From NCBI RefSeq assembly GCF_014648675.1, contig NZ_BMRO01000008.1, positions 1 to 64,000 on the forward strand: a DNA stretch of 64,000 nucleotides, read 5' to 3'. This DNA comes from Actinomadura livida. Lineage in GTDB: Bacteria > Actinomycetota > Actinomycetes > Streptosporangiales > Streptosporangiaceae. Positions 50,234 through 59,019 of the stretch are shown here, piece after piece. The notes under the pieces are model-generated. The model worked only from the letters and a program-made list of their open reading frames with translations, did not search any database and had not been told where the DNA came from. The translations under genes were made by a program, and so were the position numbers. Position 1 is the stretch's first letter. Every line of letters starts with the position of its first letter.

Positions 50234-51513
50234 TGCCGGACGCTCGCGAACAACTCGTTCTCCTTGTTCTCCGTGATGACCTGGGCGGCCTCCAGCCGGC
50301 CGCGCTCCGCCGGGAAGGTCATCACCAGTCCCATCGCGAGGTCGCGCAGCGCCCGCCCGATCACCCCGTCCATCGTGGCGGCGGAGGTGCCGCACGCCTT
50401 GAACGCGCCCAGCACGACCTGGAAGCACGCCTCGGTGATGTCGCCCTTGGCGATCCGCCACTGGCGGTACACCTCGGGCTTCGGCAGCAGCGGCGGCTCG
50501 GAGGTCTCCAGCTCCAGCTGGCGGCGGATCCACAGGTAGGCCGTCTCCAGCCGCTCGGTCATGTCCCCGATGATGACCTGGTGCATCGGCGAGGACGCGA
50601 TCGGCCGGCCGGAGTCGGCGAAGGTCCGCTTGGTGAGCCGCTCGACGGCGAAGTCGTAGACGTTCTGCGTCGCGCCCAGGTAGCAGGCCGCGATCGCGAG
50701 CTGGTTGCCGACGAAGCTGCCGCGGCTCATCCGCAGCATCCGCACGAACGCGCCGGGGACGGTGAGCGCCTCCTCCGCCGGGACGAACACGTCGGTGAGC
50801 GTCACGCCGTGGTTGTTGGAGGCCCGCATCCCGAGCCCGTTCCACGGCTCGCGGGAGACGACGCCGGGCGCCTCGCGCGGCACCAGGAACAGCGCCAGCC
50901 CGTCCGCGCCGGCGGTGCCGTCGAGCCGGGCGGTCACCAGGTAGGTGTCGGCGACGCCGGTCGCGCAGCCGAACGACTTCACGCCGTTCAGCAGCCAGCC
51001 GCCCTCGGCGGGGGACGCGGTGGTGGCGATCGCGATGTTGGCGCTGGAGGACTTGACCTCCTCGCTGGCGAAGTTGGCCATCCACGTCCCGGCGGCCATC
51101 CGGTTCAGCACCTTCTCGGCGAACGCCCGCACGGGCTTCACCTCGTCGTCGCCCTCGAACAGGCCCGCCTCGATCGCCTCCAGCGGCAGCAGGCCGCGCG
51201 AGGCGCTGGTGTTGTGGAAGAAGTACGACAGCGCGGTGGACGGGCAGGCCGTGCCCATCGCGTAGGTGGCGGCGGCCAGGTCGCGCAGGCCGCCGCCGAG
51301 CCCGCCGTACTCCTCGGGCACCACGAGGCCGAGCAGCCCGGCGTCGCGCAGCAGCGCCACGTGCCCGGACGGGAACTCGGCGGCGGCGTCCGCGGCCGCG
51401 GCGGCCTCGCGCAGCCGCGGCAGCACCGCCTCCACGCGCTCCGCCCGCGCCCGCTCGGCGTCGGTCATCTGCTCCACGAGCCGTGCGCCGGTCGGCGTCC
51501 TCGGCTGGGTCAT
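50230..51513 (-). CDS. acyl-CoA-dehydrogenase-fold protein, probable two-component flavin monooxygenase
   Basis: 427 residues from ATG 51513 (an in-frame ATG at 51522 abuts the RBS). ACAD fold: LRDAGLLGLVVPEEYGGLG, GWLLNGVKSFGCATGVADTYLV, GLGMRASNNHGVTLTDVFVPAE, and a helical C terminus. The usual acyl-CoA-dehydrogenase catalytic Glu is not evident. Because the gene directly upstream encodes a flavin reductase, a DszC/HsaA-type FMNH2-dependent monooxygenase is more likely than a dehydrogenase. Gap to the reductase gene is 23 nt. Confidence 0.75.
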   Translation of the reverse strand: MTQPRTPTGARLVEQMTDAERARAERVEAVLPRLREAAAAADAAAEFPSGHVALLRDAGLLGLVVPEEYGGLGGGLRDLAAATYAMGTACPSTALSYFFHNTSASRGLLPLEAIEAGLFEGDDEVKPVRAFAEKVLNRMAAGTWMANFASEEVKSSSANIAIATTASPAEGGWLLNGVKSFGCATGVADTYLVTARLDGTAGADGLALFLVPREAPGVVSREPWNGLGMRASNNHGVTLTDVFVPAEEALTVPGAFVRMLRMSRGSFVGNQLAIAACYLGATQNVYDFAVERLTKRTFADSGRPIASSPMHQVIIGDMTERLETAYLWIRRQLELETSEPPLLPKPEVYRQWRIAKGDITEACFQVVLGAFKACGTSAATMDGVIGRALRDLAMGLVMTFPAERGRLEAAQVITENKENELFASVRQ

Positions 51514-51536
51514 CGGCTGCATTCCCTTCGAACTGG

Positions 51537-52808
51537 TCAGGAGGCGGCCCGGTAGGTGCGGCCCGGCAGGGCCGACCCCCAGAGCGCCTCCAGGTCCGCG
51601 GCGGCGGCCACCAGGGCGGCCCTGTCGATCGGGGTGGCGACGTCGAGCCGGTCGGCCAGGAACAGCAGGTCCTCGGCGCACAGGCCGCCGTCGATGCCGC
51701 CGAGCGTCACGTCGAAGCGGCGTACGCCGCTCTTCATCGCGGTGAGCGCGTTGGCCAGGCCGAGCCCGTACGCCTCGCGCAGCCGGACCCGCAGCGGCAC
51801 CGGCCGGGCCCGCGCCACCGCCTCCTGCAGCACGTTGCGGACGAGCAGCGGCGACGCGGCCTCGGCGCCCTCGTCGAGCGCGATCTCGGCGCACCCGGCG
51901 GCGGCCAGCCGGTCGACGGCGGCGAGCACGGCGGCCTCGCGGGCGGGCGCGAAGACGTCGCTCACCCGGCCCACCACGGCCAGGCCCCGCGCGCGGGCCG
52001 CCTCGATCAGGCGGGGCGCGTCCGGCCCGTCCACGATCTCGGCCGTCACCGGCGAGTCGCGGGGGACCTGCGTCAGGGACACCGCGTCCTCGACCAGGAC
52101 CGACCACGACGGGCACCGGGCGGGCCCCGTGCCGTTCAGTTGCGCGCCGTTCATTTGCGGGCCGGGCGGGACCGGGGTCCGGACCCGGACGCCGGCCGCG
52201 CGGACCGCGTCCAGCAGCCGGGCGGCGCCGGCCCGGGTGACGCGGGCGGGCGCGCTGCCGGACGCGGTGACCCTGCGGTGCAGCGCGGCGGCCAGCCCGG
52301 TGTCGGCGATCGTCACCTCGTCCGGCAGCGGGTCGGCCAGCTGGCCCCAGGCGCGGGAGTGGAACAGCAGCGGCGCGGTGCGCCGCGGCGTCTCGGCGGT
52401 CTGCACCTCGCCCACGAAGATGGTGTGGTCGCCGCCCGGATACGCGTACGCCACCCGGCAGTCGAGCCAGGCGACCGCCTCCGCCAGCACGGGCGCACCG
52501 GTGGGTGCCGGGGCCCAGGTGCCGCGCGCGAACCGGTCGCCGCTCTCGCGCCCGGCGAACCGGTGGCCGATGACGGCCTGGTCCTTGCCGAGGAAGCTGA
52601 CCGCGAAGACGCCGCTGCGCTCGATGAGCGCGTGCGTGTGGATGTCCCGGGCCAGGCAGACCAGCACCAGCGGCGGGTCGAGGCTGACGCTGCAGAACGA
52701 GCCCGCGGTCATGCCGTGCCATCCGTCCCCGGAGGTGGTGGTGACCACCGCGACACCGGTCGGCCACTGGCCGAGCACCGAACGGAAGGTCTGTGCGTCG
52801 ACCGCCAC
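51537..52808 (-). CDS. fusion of flavin reductase and degenerate HMG-CoA-lyase-like domain
   Basis: 423 residues. Residues 1-160 are a flavin reductase (FMN-binding split barrel): FRSVLGQWPTGVAVVTT, GMTAGSFCSVSLDPPLVLVCL, FAVSFLGKDQ, HTIFVGEV. Residues about 165-420 look like the TIM barrel of HMG-CoA lyase-type enzymes. The end YGLGLANALTAMKSGVRRFDVTLGGI aligns with their conserved C-terminal part, but the GGCP(Y/F)APGA loop with the catalytic Cys is missing (here IDGGLCAEDL). The DGLQ start motif reads ADTGLAAAL. So the second domain is probably non-catalytic as a lyase, or changed in function. First gene of the 52.8-46.2 kb operon, 27 nt from operator C. Confidence 0.78.
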   Translation of the reverse strand: MAVDAQTFRSVLGQWPTGVAVVTTTSGDGWHGMTAGSFCSVSLDPPLVLVCLARDIHTHALIERSGVFAVSFLGKDQAVIGHRFAGRESGDRFARGTWAPAPTGAPVLAEAVAWLDCRVAYAYPGGDHTIFVGEVQTAETPRRTAPLLFHSRAWGQLADPLPDEVTIADTGLAAALHRRVTASGSAPARVTRAGAARLLDAVRAAGVRVRTPVPPGPQMNGAQLNGTGPARCPSWSVLVEDAVSLTQVPRDSPVTAEIVDGPDAPRLIEAARARGLAVVGRVSDVFAPAREAAVLAAVDRLAAAGCAEIALDEGAEAASPLLVRNVLQEAVARARPVPLRVRLREAYGLGLANALTAMKSGVRRFDVTLGGIDGGLCAEDLLFLADRLDVATPIDRAALVAAAADLEALWGSALPGRTYRAAS

Positions 52809-52823
52809 GGCACCGCGCCCTTC

Positions 52824-52848
52824 GTTTCGCTAAAGGAAACACCGTCCC
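52824..52848 (-). promoter_or_regulatory. IclR-type operator C (flavin monooxygenase operon)
   Basis: Plus-strand GTTTC (52824-52828), 7 nt, GAAAC (52836-52840), 3 nt, then a degenerate half-site GTCCC. Two half-sites are perfect and the spacing equals that of the other sites. Lies 16-40 nt upstream of the minus-strand fusion gene start, in the divergent region with the IclR gene. Confidence 0.65.
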
Positions 52849-52967
52849 ACTCACGGTAACGATGCTGCGGAGCGGGTGTCAACGCCGGCGGCGGTGACGA
52901 GTGTTCCGTCACGGGAAACGCGATGCCCTAGACTGCGGCTGACCCCACCCCGTCGGAAGGAACCGCC

Positions 52968-53792
52968 GTGTCGCGCAACGCGACCTCCCGGACCGTCTCC
53001 GCGTCCCCCGCCGAGGAGGGCGAGGGGCAGAGCCGGTCGATCGCCGCCGTCGAGCGCGCGATGGACGTCCTGCTGCTGTTCGGCCGCAGCGGCCGGCCGG
53101 ACCTCGGGGTGACCGAGATCGCCACCGAGCTGGGGCTGACCAAGGCCGCCGTGCACCGCATCCTGACCGCGCTGCGCAGCCGCGACCTGATCACCGTCGA
53201 CACGGTGACCCGCCGGTACGCGCTCGGGCACGCCGCGATCGCGCTCGGCCGGGCCTACCTCGCCCGGATGGACCTGCGCGCGCTGGCGGCGCCCGAGCTG
53301 CGCCGCCTCGCCCAGCAGCTCGGCGAGACCGCCACCCTGTCGATCCGCCGCGGCGACACCCGGCTCTACGTCGACCAGGTCGTGCCGCCGCACGAGCTCC
53401 GGGTCGAGGTCAGCCTCGGCATCCCGTACCCGCTGCACGCCGGCAGCTCGTCCAAGGCGATCCTGGCCTTCCTCGACGAGGCCGAGGTCGGCGCGCTGCT
53501 CGGCCGGCACGGGCTGGAGGCGCTGACCGACCGGACGATCGTGGACGAGGAGCGCCTGCGCAAGGAGCTCGCCACCGTCCGCAAGCGCGGCTACGCCTCG
53601 TCCCAGGGCGAGCGCCAGGAGGGGACCGCCTCGATCGCCGCGCCGGTCTTCGACCACGACGGCCGGGTGATCGCGGCGCTGAGCGTGGCCGGCCCGCTGA
53701 CCCGGTTCCGGCCCCGGCTGGCCGAGTGCGCGCCGCCGCTGATGGAGGCCGCGGCGCGGGTGTCCGGCAAGCTCGGCCACGGCGGCGGCTGA
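52968..53792 (+). CDS. IclR-family transcriptional regulator
   Basis: 274 residues. N-terminal winged helix: SIAAVERAMDVLLLFGRSG, LGVTEIATELGLTKAAVHRILTALRSRDLI, then the GAF-like effector domain (LRRLAQQLGETATLSIRRGD; LHAGSSSKAILAFL; GYASSQGERQEGTASIAAPVFDHDGRVIAALSVAGP). IclR proteins bind short palindromes of the GGAAA/TTTCC type as dimers or tetramers and respond to small acids or aromatic ligands. It is divergent from the flavin monooxygenase operon and central among seven matching operators, so it is the best candidate for the regulon controller. GTG 52968 follows GGAAGG. Confidence 0.9.
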   Translation: MSRNATSRTVSASPAEEGEGQSRSIAAVERAMDVLLLFGRSGRPDLGVTEIATELGLTKAAVHRILTALRSRDLITVDTVTRRYALGHAAIALGRAYLARMDLRALAAPELRRLAQQLGETATLSIRRGDTRLYVDQVVPPHELRVEVSLGIPYPLHAGSSSKAILAFLDEAEVGALLGRHGLEALTDRTIVDEERLRKELATVRKRGYASSQGERQEGTASIAAPVFDHDGRVIAALSVAGPLTRFRPRLAECAPPLMEAAARVSGKLGHGGG

Positions 53793-53805
53793 CACTGCTG
53801 CGGCC

Positions 53806-53880
53806 GGCACTGGGGCGGCCGGCACTGGGGCGGCCGGCACTGGGGCGGCCGGCACTGGGGCGGCTGGCACGGGGCCGGCC
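53806..53880. repeat. 15-bp tandem repeat, about 5 copies, intergenic
   Basis: GGCACTGGGGCGGCC repeats in register at 53806, 53821, 53836, 53851 (one change) and 53866 (diverged), between the convergent IclR and membrane-protein genes. It is outside both genes. It may form structure or simply be a minisatellite expansion. Confidence 0.9.
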
Positions 53881-53883
53881 GGG

Positions 53884-54591
53884 TCAGAGGTCGGCGCCGG
53901 GCTTGAGCACGCCGAGCACCGCGGCGCCCAGGACGGACGCCCAGATGCCGAACACGTACGGCAGGCAGCCGTCCACGGCGCGCTTGAGCGTGCGCTCGAC
54001 CTCCGGGGTGGAGCCCCCGCTCATCAGCGCGCCGAACGCCGGCCCGAAGGGGCGCAGCGTGAGCCGGATGCCGAGCCCGCACGCGATGGCGGCGGTGTAG
54101 AGCGCGACCTTGCCGCCGAGCCAGCGCGGGTCTGTGGTGACGCCGAACGGCCGGTCGGCGAGCAGCGTGTACGCGGACAGCGCGGCGAGCGCGGCGATCA
54201 GCCCGATCCGGACCGCCCAGTCGGCGCGGCGCACCCACGGGAAGCGCCCGTGCGTGCGGTGGTCGGCGATCGTGGCGGCCAGCCAGGCCAGGGCCAGCAC
54301 CCACACGAGCACGACCTGCCACCAGCCGAAGACGGCCATCCCGAACAGCTCGGCGCCGTGCGGGTCCAGCGCCATGAGCGTCACCCCGCTCGGCAGGAAC
54401 AGCACCAGGCAGATCTTCGGGCCGAGGTCGAGCCCGCTCATCACGCTGAGCGCGGTGGTGCGCGCCGCGGGGGTCAGGTCCGGCTTGAGGACGAACCGGC
54501 TGGAGTAGAACACCCCGAGGTCGCCGCCCAGCCAGAAGACGAAGAGCACCAGGTGCAGCAGGATCCACCAGCCGTGCGCGTGCGCTCCCAC
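53884..54591 (-). CDS. polytopic membrane protein, CopD/HemJ-like
   Basis: 235 residues from GTG 54591 (GGAGGGTGTC upstream), with about six hydrophobic helices. The N terminus HAHGWWILLHLVLFVFWLGGDLGVFYSSRFVL, with His followed by W-x-G-G, resembles the first helix of CopD, HemJ or related heme/copper membrane proteins. HemJ is a protoporphyrinogen oxidase; this resemblance is only at pattern level. Operator D lies 16 nt upstream of the start, so the gene belongs to the putative regulon. Confidence 0.65.
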   Translation of the reverse strand: MGAHAHGWWILLHLVLFVFWLGGDLGVFYSSRFVLKPDLTPAARTTALSVMSGLDLGPKICLVLFLPSGVTLMALDPHGAELFGMAVFGWWQVVLVWVLALAWLAATIADHRTHGRFPWVRRADWAVRIGLIAALAALSAYTLLADRPFGVTTDPRWLGGKVALYTAAIACGLGIRLTLRPFGPAFGALMSGGSTPEVERTLKRAVDGCLPYVFGIWASVLGAAVLGVLKPGADL

Positions 54592-54606
54592 GACACCCTC
54601 CTAATG

Positions 54607-54631
54607 GAAACAGTGTTTCAACCTGGGGAAC
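54607..54631. promoter_or_regulatory. IclR-type operator D (membrane protein)
   Basis: Plus-strand GAAAC (54607-54611), AGT, GTTTC (54615-54619), 7 nt, GGAAC (54627-54631). The core is perfect. The third half-site has one change and sits at the same spacing as elsewhere, here on the side distal to the gene. Confidence 0.75.
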
Positions 54632-54645
54632 GGTAGCACGGCGGG

Positions 54646-55314
54646 TCAGGCCGCCGCGGTGCGCGCCCGGCGTCCCGCCAGCTCCGCGAAGACGACGAGG
54701 CGGTAGGCGGCGGAGAACTTCGGATGGCAGGTGGTGAGCGTGAGCATCGCCTTCTTGGGCCTGCGTCCCGGCTTGCCCGGCACCGGTGCGGTCACGTCGG
54801 TGCGGCCCGGCCGCACCACGATGCGGTGCGTCACCCGGTAGACGAAGGTCGTCGCGGCGGTGTCGATGAGGATCTCGTCCCCGCGGGCCAGCTCGCCGTT
54901 GCGCTCGAAAGGCCCGCCGTAGGTGGTGCGGTGGCCGGCGATCGCCATGTTGCCGACCTGGCCCGGCCCGGCCGTCCCCGGATAGTGCCCCGGCCCCTTG
55001 CGCAGGTCGGCCGTGCCCACGCCCTCAACCACCGCGTACCGGTAGGACGACCCGAACTTCGGGACGCGGATCAGCGCGTACGCCTGCCCTGCCTCGGCCA
55101 CGGGAACGGCGGCCTCGCGCCCGCGCCGCGGCCCCGACGCCGCGAGCTTGCGCGTCTGGGTCGCGTTCCACCGCCGCTCCAGCTCGCTGTGCAGGTCGCC
55201 CTGCTGCCGGTGCGTGTACTCGCCGGTGCCCCACGACAGGTAGCCGACGAACATCGCGAGCACGAGGCCGGCCGTCATCGACAGCTCCGCCAGGCTCCGC
55301 AGCACCGTGCGCAT
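54646..55314 (-). CDS. class E sortase
   Basis: 222 residues from ATG 55314. An N-terminal membrane anchor (LSMTAGLVLAMFVGYLSW) precedes the sortase barrel. Catalytic His is in MAIAGHRTTYGGPF, Cys in LTLTTCHPKF, and Arg in SAAYRLVVF. Class E enzymes of actinobacteria attach LAXTG/LPXTG proteins to the wall. The divergent operon ends with an LPNTG protein (61471-62190), the evident candidate substrate. The upstream 185 nt hold operator F. Confidence 0.88.
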   Translation of the reverse strand: MRTVLRSLAELSMTAGLVLAMFVGYLSWGTGEYTHRQQGDLHSELERRWNATQTRKLAASGPRRGREAAVPVAEAGQAYALIRVPKFGSSYRYAVVEGVGTADLRKGPGHYPGTAGPGQVGNMAIAGHRTTYGGPFERNGELARGDEILIDTAATTFVYRVTHRIVVRPGRTDVTAPVPGKPGRRPKKAMLTLTTCHPKFSAAYRLVVFAELAGRRARTAAA

Positions 55315-55436
55315 GGTCGGAAACCGTAACCCTTCGGTAGGGAAACGGCGATCCCCTGAGTGAAACGATTGTGTTGCCGCCCGCGCCCGGCCCTTGACAG
55401 CGCCGCTCCGTTGCGGTTTCGCTATGTCCGTCTTGC

Positions 55437-55461
55437 GAAACTTCGTTTCCCTCTGAGAAAC
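55437..55461 (+). promoter_or_regulatory. IclR-type operator F (surface-protein operon)
   Basis: GAAAC (55437-55441), TTC, GTTTC (55445-55449), 7 nt, GAAAC (55457-55461). All three half-sites are perfect. It ends 39 nt upstream of the plus-strand surface operon and could also affect the divergent sortase gene. Confidence 0.8.
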
Positions 55462-55499
55462 GAACCCGCGCAACGGCCGGCAGTGAGGAGCAGCGGCAG

Positions 55500-56816
55500 A
55501 TGAGACGCACACGCACGGCCCTGCGCGGAGCCGCCGCGGTGATCACCGCGGCGGGCGCCGTCGCGGCTCCCGCGATGGCGGGCACCGCGCACGCCGCCAC
55601 GGGCCAGGTTCCCTACCAGTGCCAGATCTTCGGCTCGGTGTTCGACTACGACGCGACCGTGACGGTCACCGCGCCCGCCTCGGCCGCCGCCGGGGACGCG
55701 GTCACCGTCGAGGCCGACTTCTCCGACCTGCCCGGCGTGGCGCCGCTGCCGGTCAACTCCTGGACCACGTCCGGGACGCTCACCGTCTCCGGTGCGCAGT
55801 CCGGGTCCGTGCCGATCAGCGCGCCGAAGCGGACCGGGCCGATCCCGGCGTACGGCGAGCTGCCGATCGGCAAGGTGTCCGGCGAGCTCACGCTCACCGG
55901 CGCCGGCGAGGTGCGGATCGCCCCCGCCGGGCTGACGGTCGTCGCCGAGGCCGGGGCGCAGGCCACCATCACCTGCACGCCCAAGAGCACCCCCGGGAGC
56001 CTCGCCACGATCAACGTCACCGAGGGCGGGCCGGGAGCGTCGGTCAGCCCGCCGAGCGTCGTCCAGGGCGGCACCGTCACCCTCACCGGCGCGGGCTGGC
56101 AGCCGGGCGCCGTCGAGGTCGTGCTGTGCGACGCCGCCGGGGCCGCGTGCGAGCCGGACGACCTGACCGCCGTCACCGCCTCCGCCGACGCCGCCGGGAA
56201 GCTCACCGGATCGGCGACCGTCGCCGAGTCCGCCGCCCCCGGCGCCCGCGCGATCGTGGTCTCCCAGGGCGAGGCGAGCACACGCGTGGCGCTGACCGTC
56301 ACCGAGAAGACGCCGCCGCCCACCGGCGAGTGCGAGGGCCAGGACGCGGACCGGTGCGGCGAGCAGCAGATCAACGTCACCGTCAACGGCGGGCCGCTCA
56401 CCATGTCCCGCGAGGCGGGCGAGGTCGACCTCACCCCCGTCACGCTGAACGGGACCGAGCAGTCCGCCACCGGCTCGCTGAAGCGGGTCGAGGTCATCGA
56501 CGCGCGCGGCGGCACCACCGGCTGGTCGCTCACCGGCACGCTCACCGACTTCACCTCGTCCGCCGGCACGAAGATCCCGGCCGGGAACCTCTCCTGGACG
56601 CCGGCGTGCACCGCCGCGCCCGGGGCCAGCGCCGTCACGCCCGGCAGCGCGGGACCGCTCGACACGACCACCGCCGCGACGCTGTGCACCGCGCCCGGCG
56701 GCACCGGGCAGGTCGTCGGCGGGACGTTCTCCGCGGGGGCCGGCCTCGACCTCACCGTTCCTCCGGTGACCGGCGCCGGGCGCTACACCGCCGTCCTGAC
56801 CCTCACGCTGTCCTGA
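55500..56816 (+). CDS. secreted WxL-like surface protein
   Basis: 438 residues with a Sec signal peptide (ending AGTAHAA). The N-terminal part is a beta-sandwich domain (VTAPASAAAGDAVTVEADF), the middle an Ig-like repeat (SPPSVVQGGTVTLTGAGWQPGAVEVVLCD), and the C-terminal domain has the WxL-type pattern VEVIDARGGTTGWSLTG followed by GRYTAVLTLTLS. WxL domains bind peptidoglycan in low-GC Gram-positives. First gene of the surface operon, controlled by operator F; GAGGAG precedes the ATG. The next gene encodes the matching DUF916-like protein. Confidence 0.7.
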   Translation: MRRTRTALRGAAAVITAAGAVAAPAMAGTAHAATGQVPYQCQIFGSVFDYDATVTVTAPASAAAGDAVTVEADFSDLPGVAPLPVNSWTTSGTLTVSGAQSGSVPISAPKRTGPIPAYGELPIGKVSGELTLTGAGEVRIAPAGLTVVAEAGAQATITCTPKSTPGSLATINVTEGGPGASVSPPSVVQGGTVTLTGAGWQPGAVEVVLCDAAGAACEPDDLTAVTASADAAGKLTGSATVAESAAPGARAIVVSQGEASTRVALTVTEKTPPPTGECEGQDADRCGEQQINVTVNGGPLTMSREAGEVDLTPVTLNGTEQSATGSLKRVEVIDARGGTTGWSLTGTLTDFTSSAGTKIPAGNLSWTPACTAAPGASAVTPGSAGPLDTTTAATLCTAPGGTGQVVGGTFSAGAGLDLTVPPVTGAGRYTAVLTLTLS

Positions 56817-56875
56817 CCGCCCCGAGCCCCGCGGCCGGGCGGCGCGCACCACCGCCCGGCCGCACGAGGTGATCG

Positions 56876-57916
56876 ATGAGTCCCCTGCTCCGGATCGCCG
56901 CCGCGGCGGTGGCGACGTGCCTGGCCGCCGCGGCGGCGCTGACGGGCACGGCCGCCGTCGCGGCCGCGCCCGGCGCCGCGGCGGCGCCCGGCCCCGCCAC
57001 CGGGAACGGCGCCTGGTCGGTGGGACCCGCGAACCGCAGCGCGGCCCCGGCCGCGCGCCCCTTCTTCTCGTTCGAGGCACCCGCCGGCGCCACCGTCAGG
57101 GACGTCGTCCGGATCACCAACATGACCAAGGCGCCCATCACCTTCAAGGTGTACGGGACGGACGCCTACAACACCCCCCGCGACGCCGGGTTCGCCTTGC
57201 GCGGGGCGGAGGAGGAGCCCCGGGACGTCGGCGCCTGGATCTCGCTGAAGGCCGCGTCGCCGAAGATCCCCGGCGGGAAGGCCAGGGAGATCCCGTTCAC
57301 GCTGAAGATCCCCGATGGCGCGACGCCCGGCGAGCACATCGGCGGCATCGTCGCGCTGAACACGGCGATCGAGAGCGTCCAGCGGAGCGGCGGCGCCCGC
57401 GTCGGGATCAGGCGGGCCGTCGGCGCCCGGGTGTACCTGCGGGTCACCGGGCCGCTGACGCCGGGCATGCGCGCCGACGGGCTCGGCGTCGCCCGCACCG
57501 AGCCGCTCGTCCCGTTCGTGCGGAGCGGGCGCGGGACGGTCCGCTACACCATCGTCAACACCGGCAACCAGCGGATCTCCCCGACCGCCCGCGTCCGGGC
57601 CACCGGCGTGTTCGGCCGCGAGGTCAAGCGGTGGCCCGACCAGCGCATCCCGGAGATCCTGCCCGGTGAGCGCACCGAGATCACGCTGCCGTGGAACGGC
57701 CCGCCGGCCCTGGACAAGGTCACCGTCCGGGTGGAGCTGACGGCCGCCGGGGGCATCGACGTCCGCGCGCAGACCGGGTTCACCGCGGTGCCCTGGGCGG
57801 CGCTGCTCGTCCTCGCGGGCACCGTGTTCGCGGTGTGGTCCGTCCTGCCCCGGCTGATCCGCCGCTGGCGGGAACGGGCGGGCCTGACCTCCGGTGAGAC
57901 GGGGGTGTTCATGTGA
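56876..57916 (+). CDS. DUF916/WxL-interacting-protein-like membrane protein
   Basis: 346 residues. A signal peptide is followed by a domain with WSVGPANRSAAPAARPFFSFEAPAGATVRDVVRITNMTKAPITFKVYGTDAY and DGATPGEHIGGIVALN, the DUF916 (peptidoglycan-binding WxLIP) pattern. Next is a second beta domain (GRGTVRYTIVNTGNQRISPTARVRA), a C-terminal transmembrane helix (VPWAALLVLAGTVFAVWSVL) and a basic cytosolic tail. It would be a membrane-anchored partner of the WxL-like protein. GTGA overlap with the next gene. Confidence 0.78.
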   Translation: MSPLLRIAAAAVATCLAAAAALTGTAAVAAAPGAAAAPGPATGNGAWSVGPANRSAAPAARPFFSFEAPAGATVRDVVRITNMTKAPITFKVYGTDAYNTPRDAGFALRGAEEEPRDVGAWISLKAASPKIPGGKAREIPFTLKIPDGATPGEHIGGIVALNTAIESVQRSGGARVGIRRAVGARVYLRVTGPLTPGMRADGLGVARTEPLVPFVRSGRGTVRYTIVNTGNQRISPTARVRATGVFGREVKRWPDQRIPEILPGERTEITLPWNGPPALDKVTVRVELTAAGGIDVRAQTGFTAVPWAALLVLAGTVFAVWSVLPRLIRRWRERAGLTSGETGVFM

Positions 57917-59019
57917 GGGCCCGGTCGATCACCGTCCTGCTGGCCGCGGCCCTGGTCGTCCAGCCGGCACTCTCCGCCGCGCCGGCGGCCGCCGCCCCGG
58001 TGCGCGCGGCGGAGCCAGGAGTGACCGTCGAGCCGGGAGCCGCCGCCGCGGGCACGACCGCCCGGGTGCGCGGCAGCTCCTGGACGCCGGGCGCGACCGT
58101 GCAGGTCCAGGTCTGCGGGGCGAACGCGGTGCACGGGTCGGCGGACTGCGACACCGAGCGCGGCGTCACCGCGATGGTCGCGCCCGCCGGGACCTTCGAG
58201 GCTGGCCTCACCGTGGGCGCGCCGCCCGCGGCGTGCCCCTGCGTCGTCCGCGTCGGCACCCTGCCCGGCGGGACGGGCCCGCCCGCCACCGCGACGGCGC
58301 CGTTCACCGTCGAGGGGCACCCCGTCGAGCGGATCGTCCGGGACGTCGTGCCCGTCCGCGCGGACGTGGTCGGCCTGGAGGTCGTCGGCGGCGGGGACCG
58401 CGCCGAGCTGTTCGGCGGCAGGCCGCGGCGGACCCTGGTGCTCCGGATCCGCAACTCGGGCGCCGAACCCATCGAGAACGCCCCGCTGGTCGTCGGCTGG
58501 GGCGCCGAGGACACCCCCGACAGCCCCCTCGACGCGCCGCGGACCGGCACCCTGCGACCAGGCCAGACCGCCACGTACCGGATTCCGGTGGTGCTGCCGC
58601 CGGCGGCCTTCGGCCAGTTCGTGGTCGGCGGGCGGTACGCCGGGTCCGTCCCGTTCGAGACGACGTTCAGCGCCTACCCCTGGGGGCTGATCGGGGCCAA
58701 CGCGCTCGCCGCGCTGCTGCTGCTCTTCGGGATCCGGCTGGCGCTGGGCCGCTGGGCCGCGGCGCGGCGCCGGCGGCGCCGAGCGGCAGTGGCGTCCCCC
58801 GTCCACCACCAGGTGGCCGCGAGCGCCGCCCCGGCCGTGGAGCTCACCGACGTGCTCGGCTACCTGGACTCGGTGGCGCCGTCGCCGAGCGGCGCGTACG
58901 TGGTCGACCGCGCCGAGCTGATCGGCTACCTGGAGCGGCGCACCGGCGAGGTCCTCGAACCCGTCGACGCCGAGGCGCTGGACCGGTTCCTCGCCCCGCC
59001 GAGGGGAGGGGCGGCATGA
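57913..59019 (+). CDS. surface protein with neocarzinostatin/Ig-like domain and membrane anchor
   Basis: 368 residues. Signal peptide; Ig-like domain GVTVEPGAAAAGTTARVRGSSWTPGATVQVQVCG with Cys pairs as in neocarzinostatin apoprotein-like folds; a second beta domain (LVLRIRNSGAEPIENAPLVVGW); transmembrane helix (GLIGANALAALLLLFGIRLAL); a cytosolic tail with RRRRR and a short helical end. Translationally coupled to both neighbours. Possibly a ligand-binding receptor-like part of the apparatus, by inference. Confidence 0.72.
   Translation: MRARSITVLLAAALVVQPALSAAPAAAAPVRAAEPGVTVEPGAAAAGTTARVRGSSWTPGATVQVQVCGANAVHGSADCDTERGVTAMVAPAGTFEAGLTVGAPPAACPCVVRVGTLPGGTGPPATATAPFTVEGHPVERIVRDVVPVRADVVGLEVVGGGDRAELFGGRPRRTLVLRIRNSGAEPIENAPLVVGWGAEDTPDSPLDAPRTGTLRPGQTATYRIPVVLPPAAFGQFVVGGRYAGSVPFETTFSAYPWGLIGANALAALLLLFGIRLALGRWAAARRRRRRAAVASPVHHQVAASAAPAVELTDVLGYLDSVAPSPSGAYVVDRAELIGYLERRTGEVLEPVDAEALDRFLAPPRGGAA

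Noticed and set aside
55320..55360. Scattered GAAAC half-sites near the sortase start
   Set aside because: Half-sites at 55321-55325 and near 55349 do not have the N3/N7 spacing; only the site at 55437-55461 was accepted.
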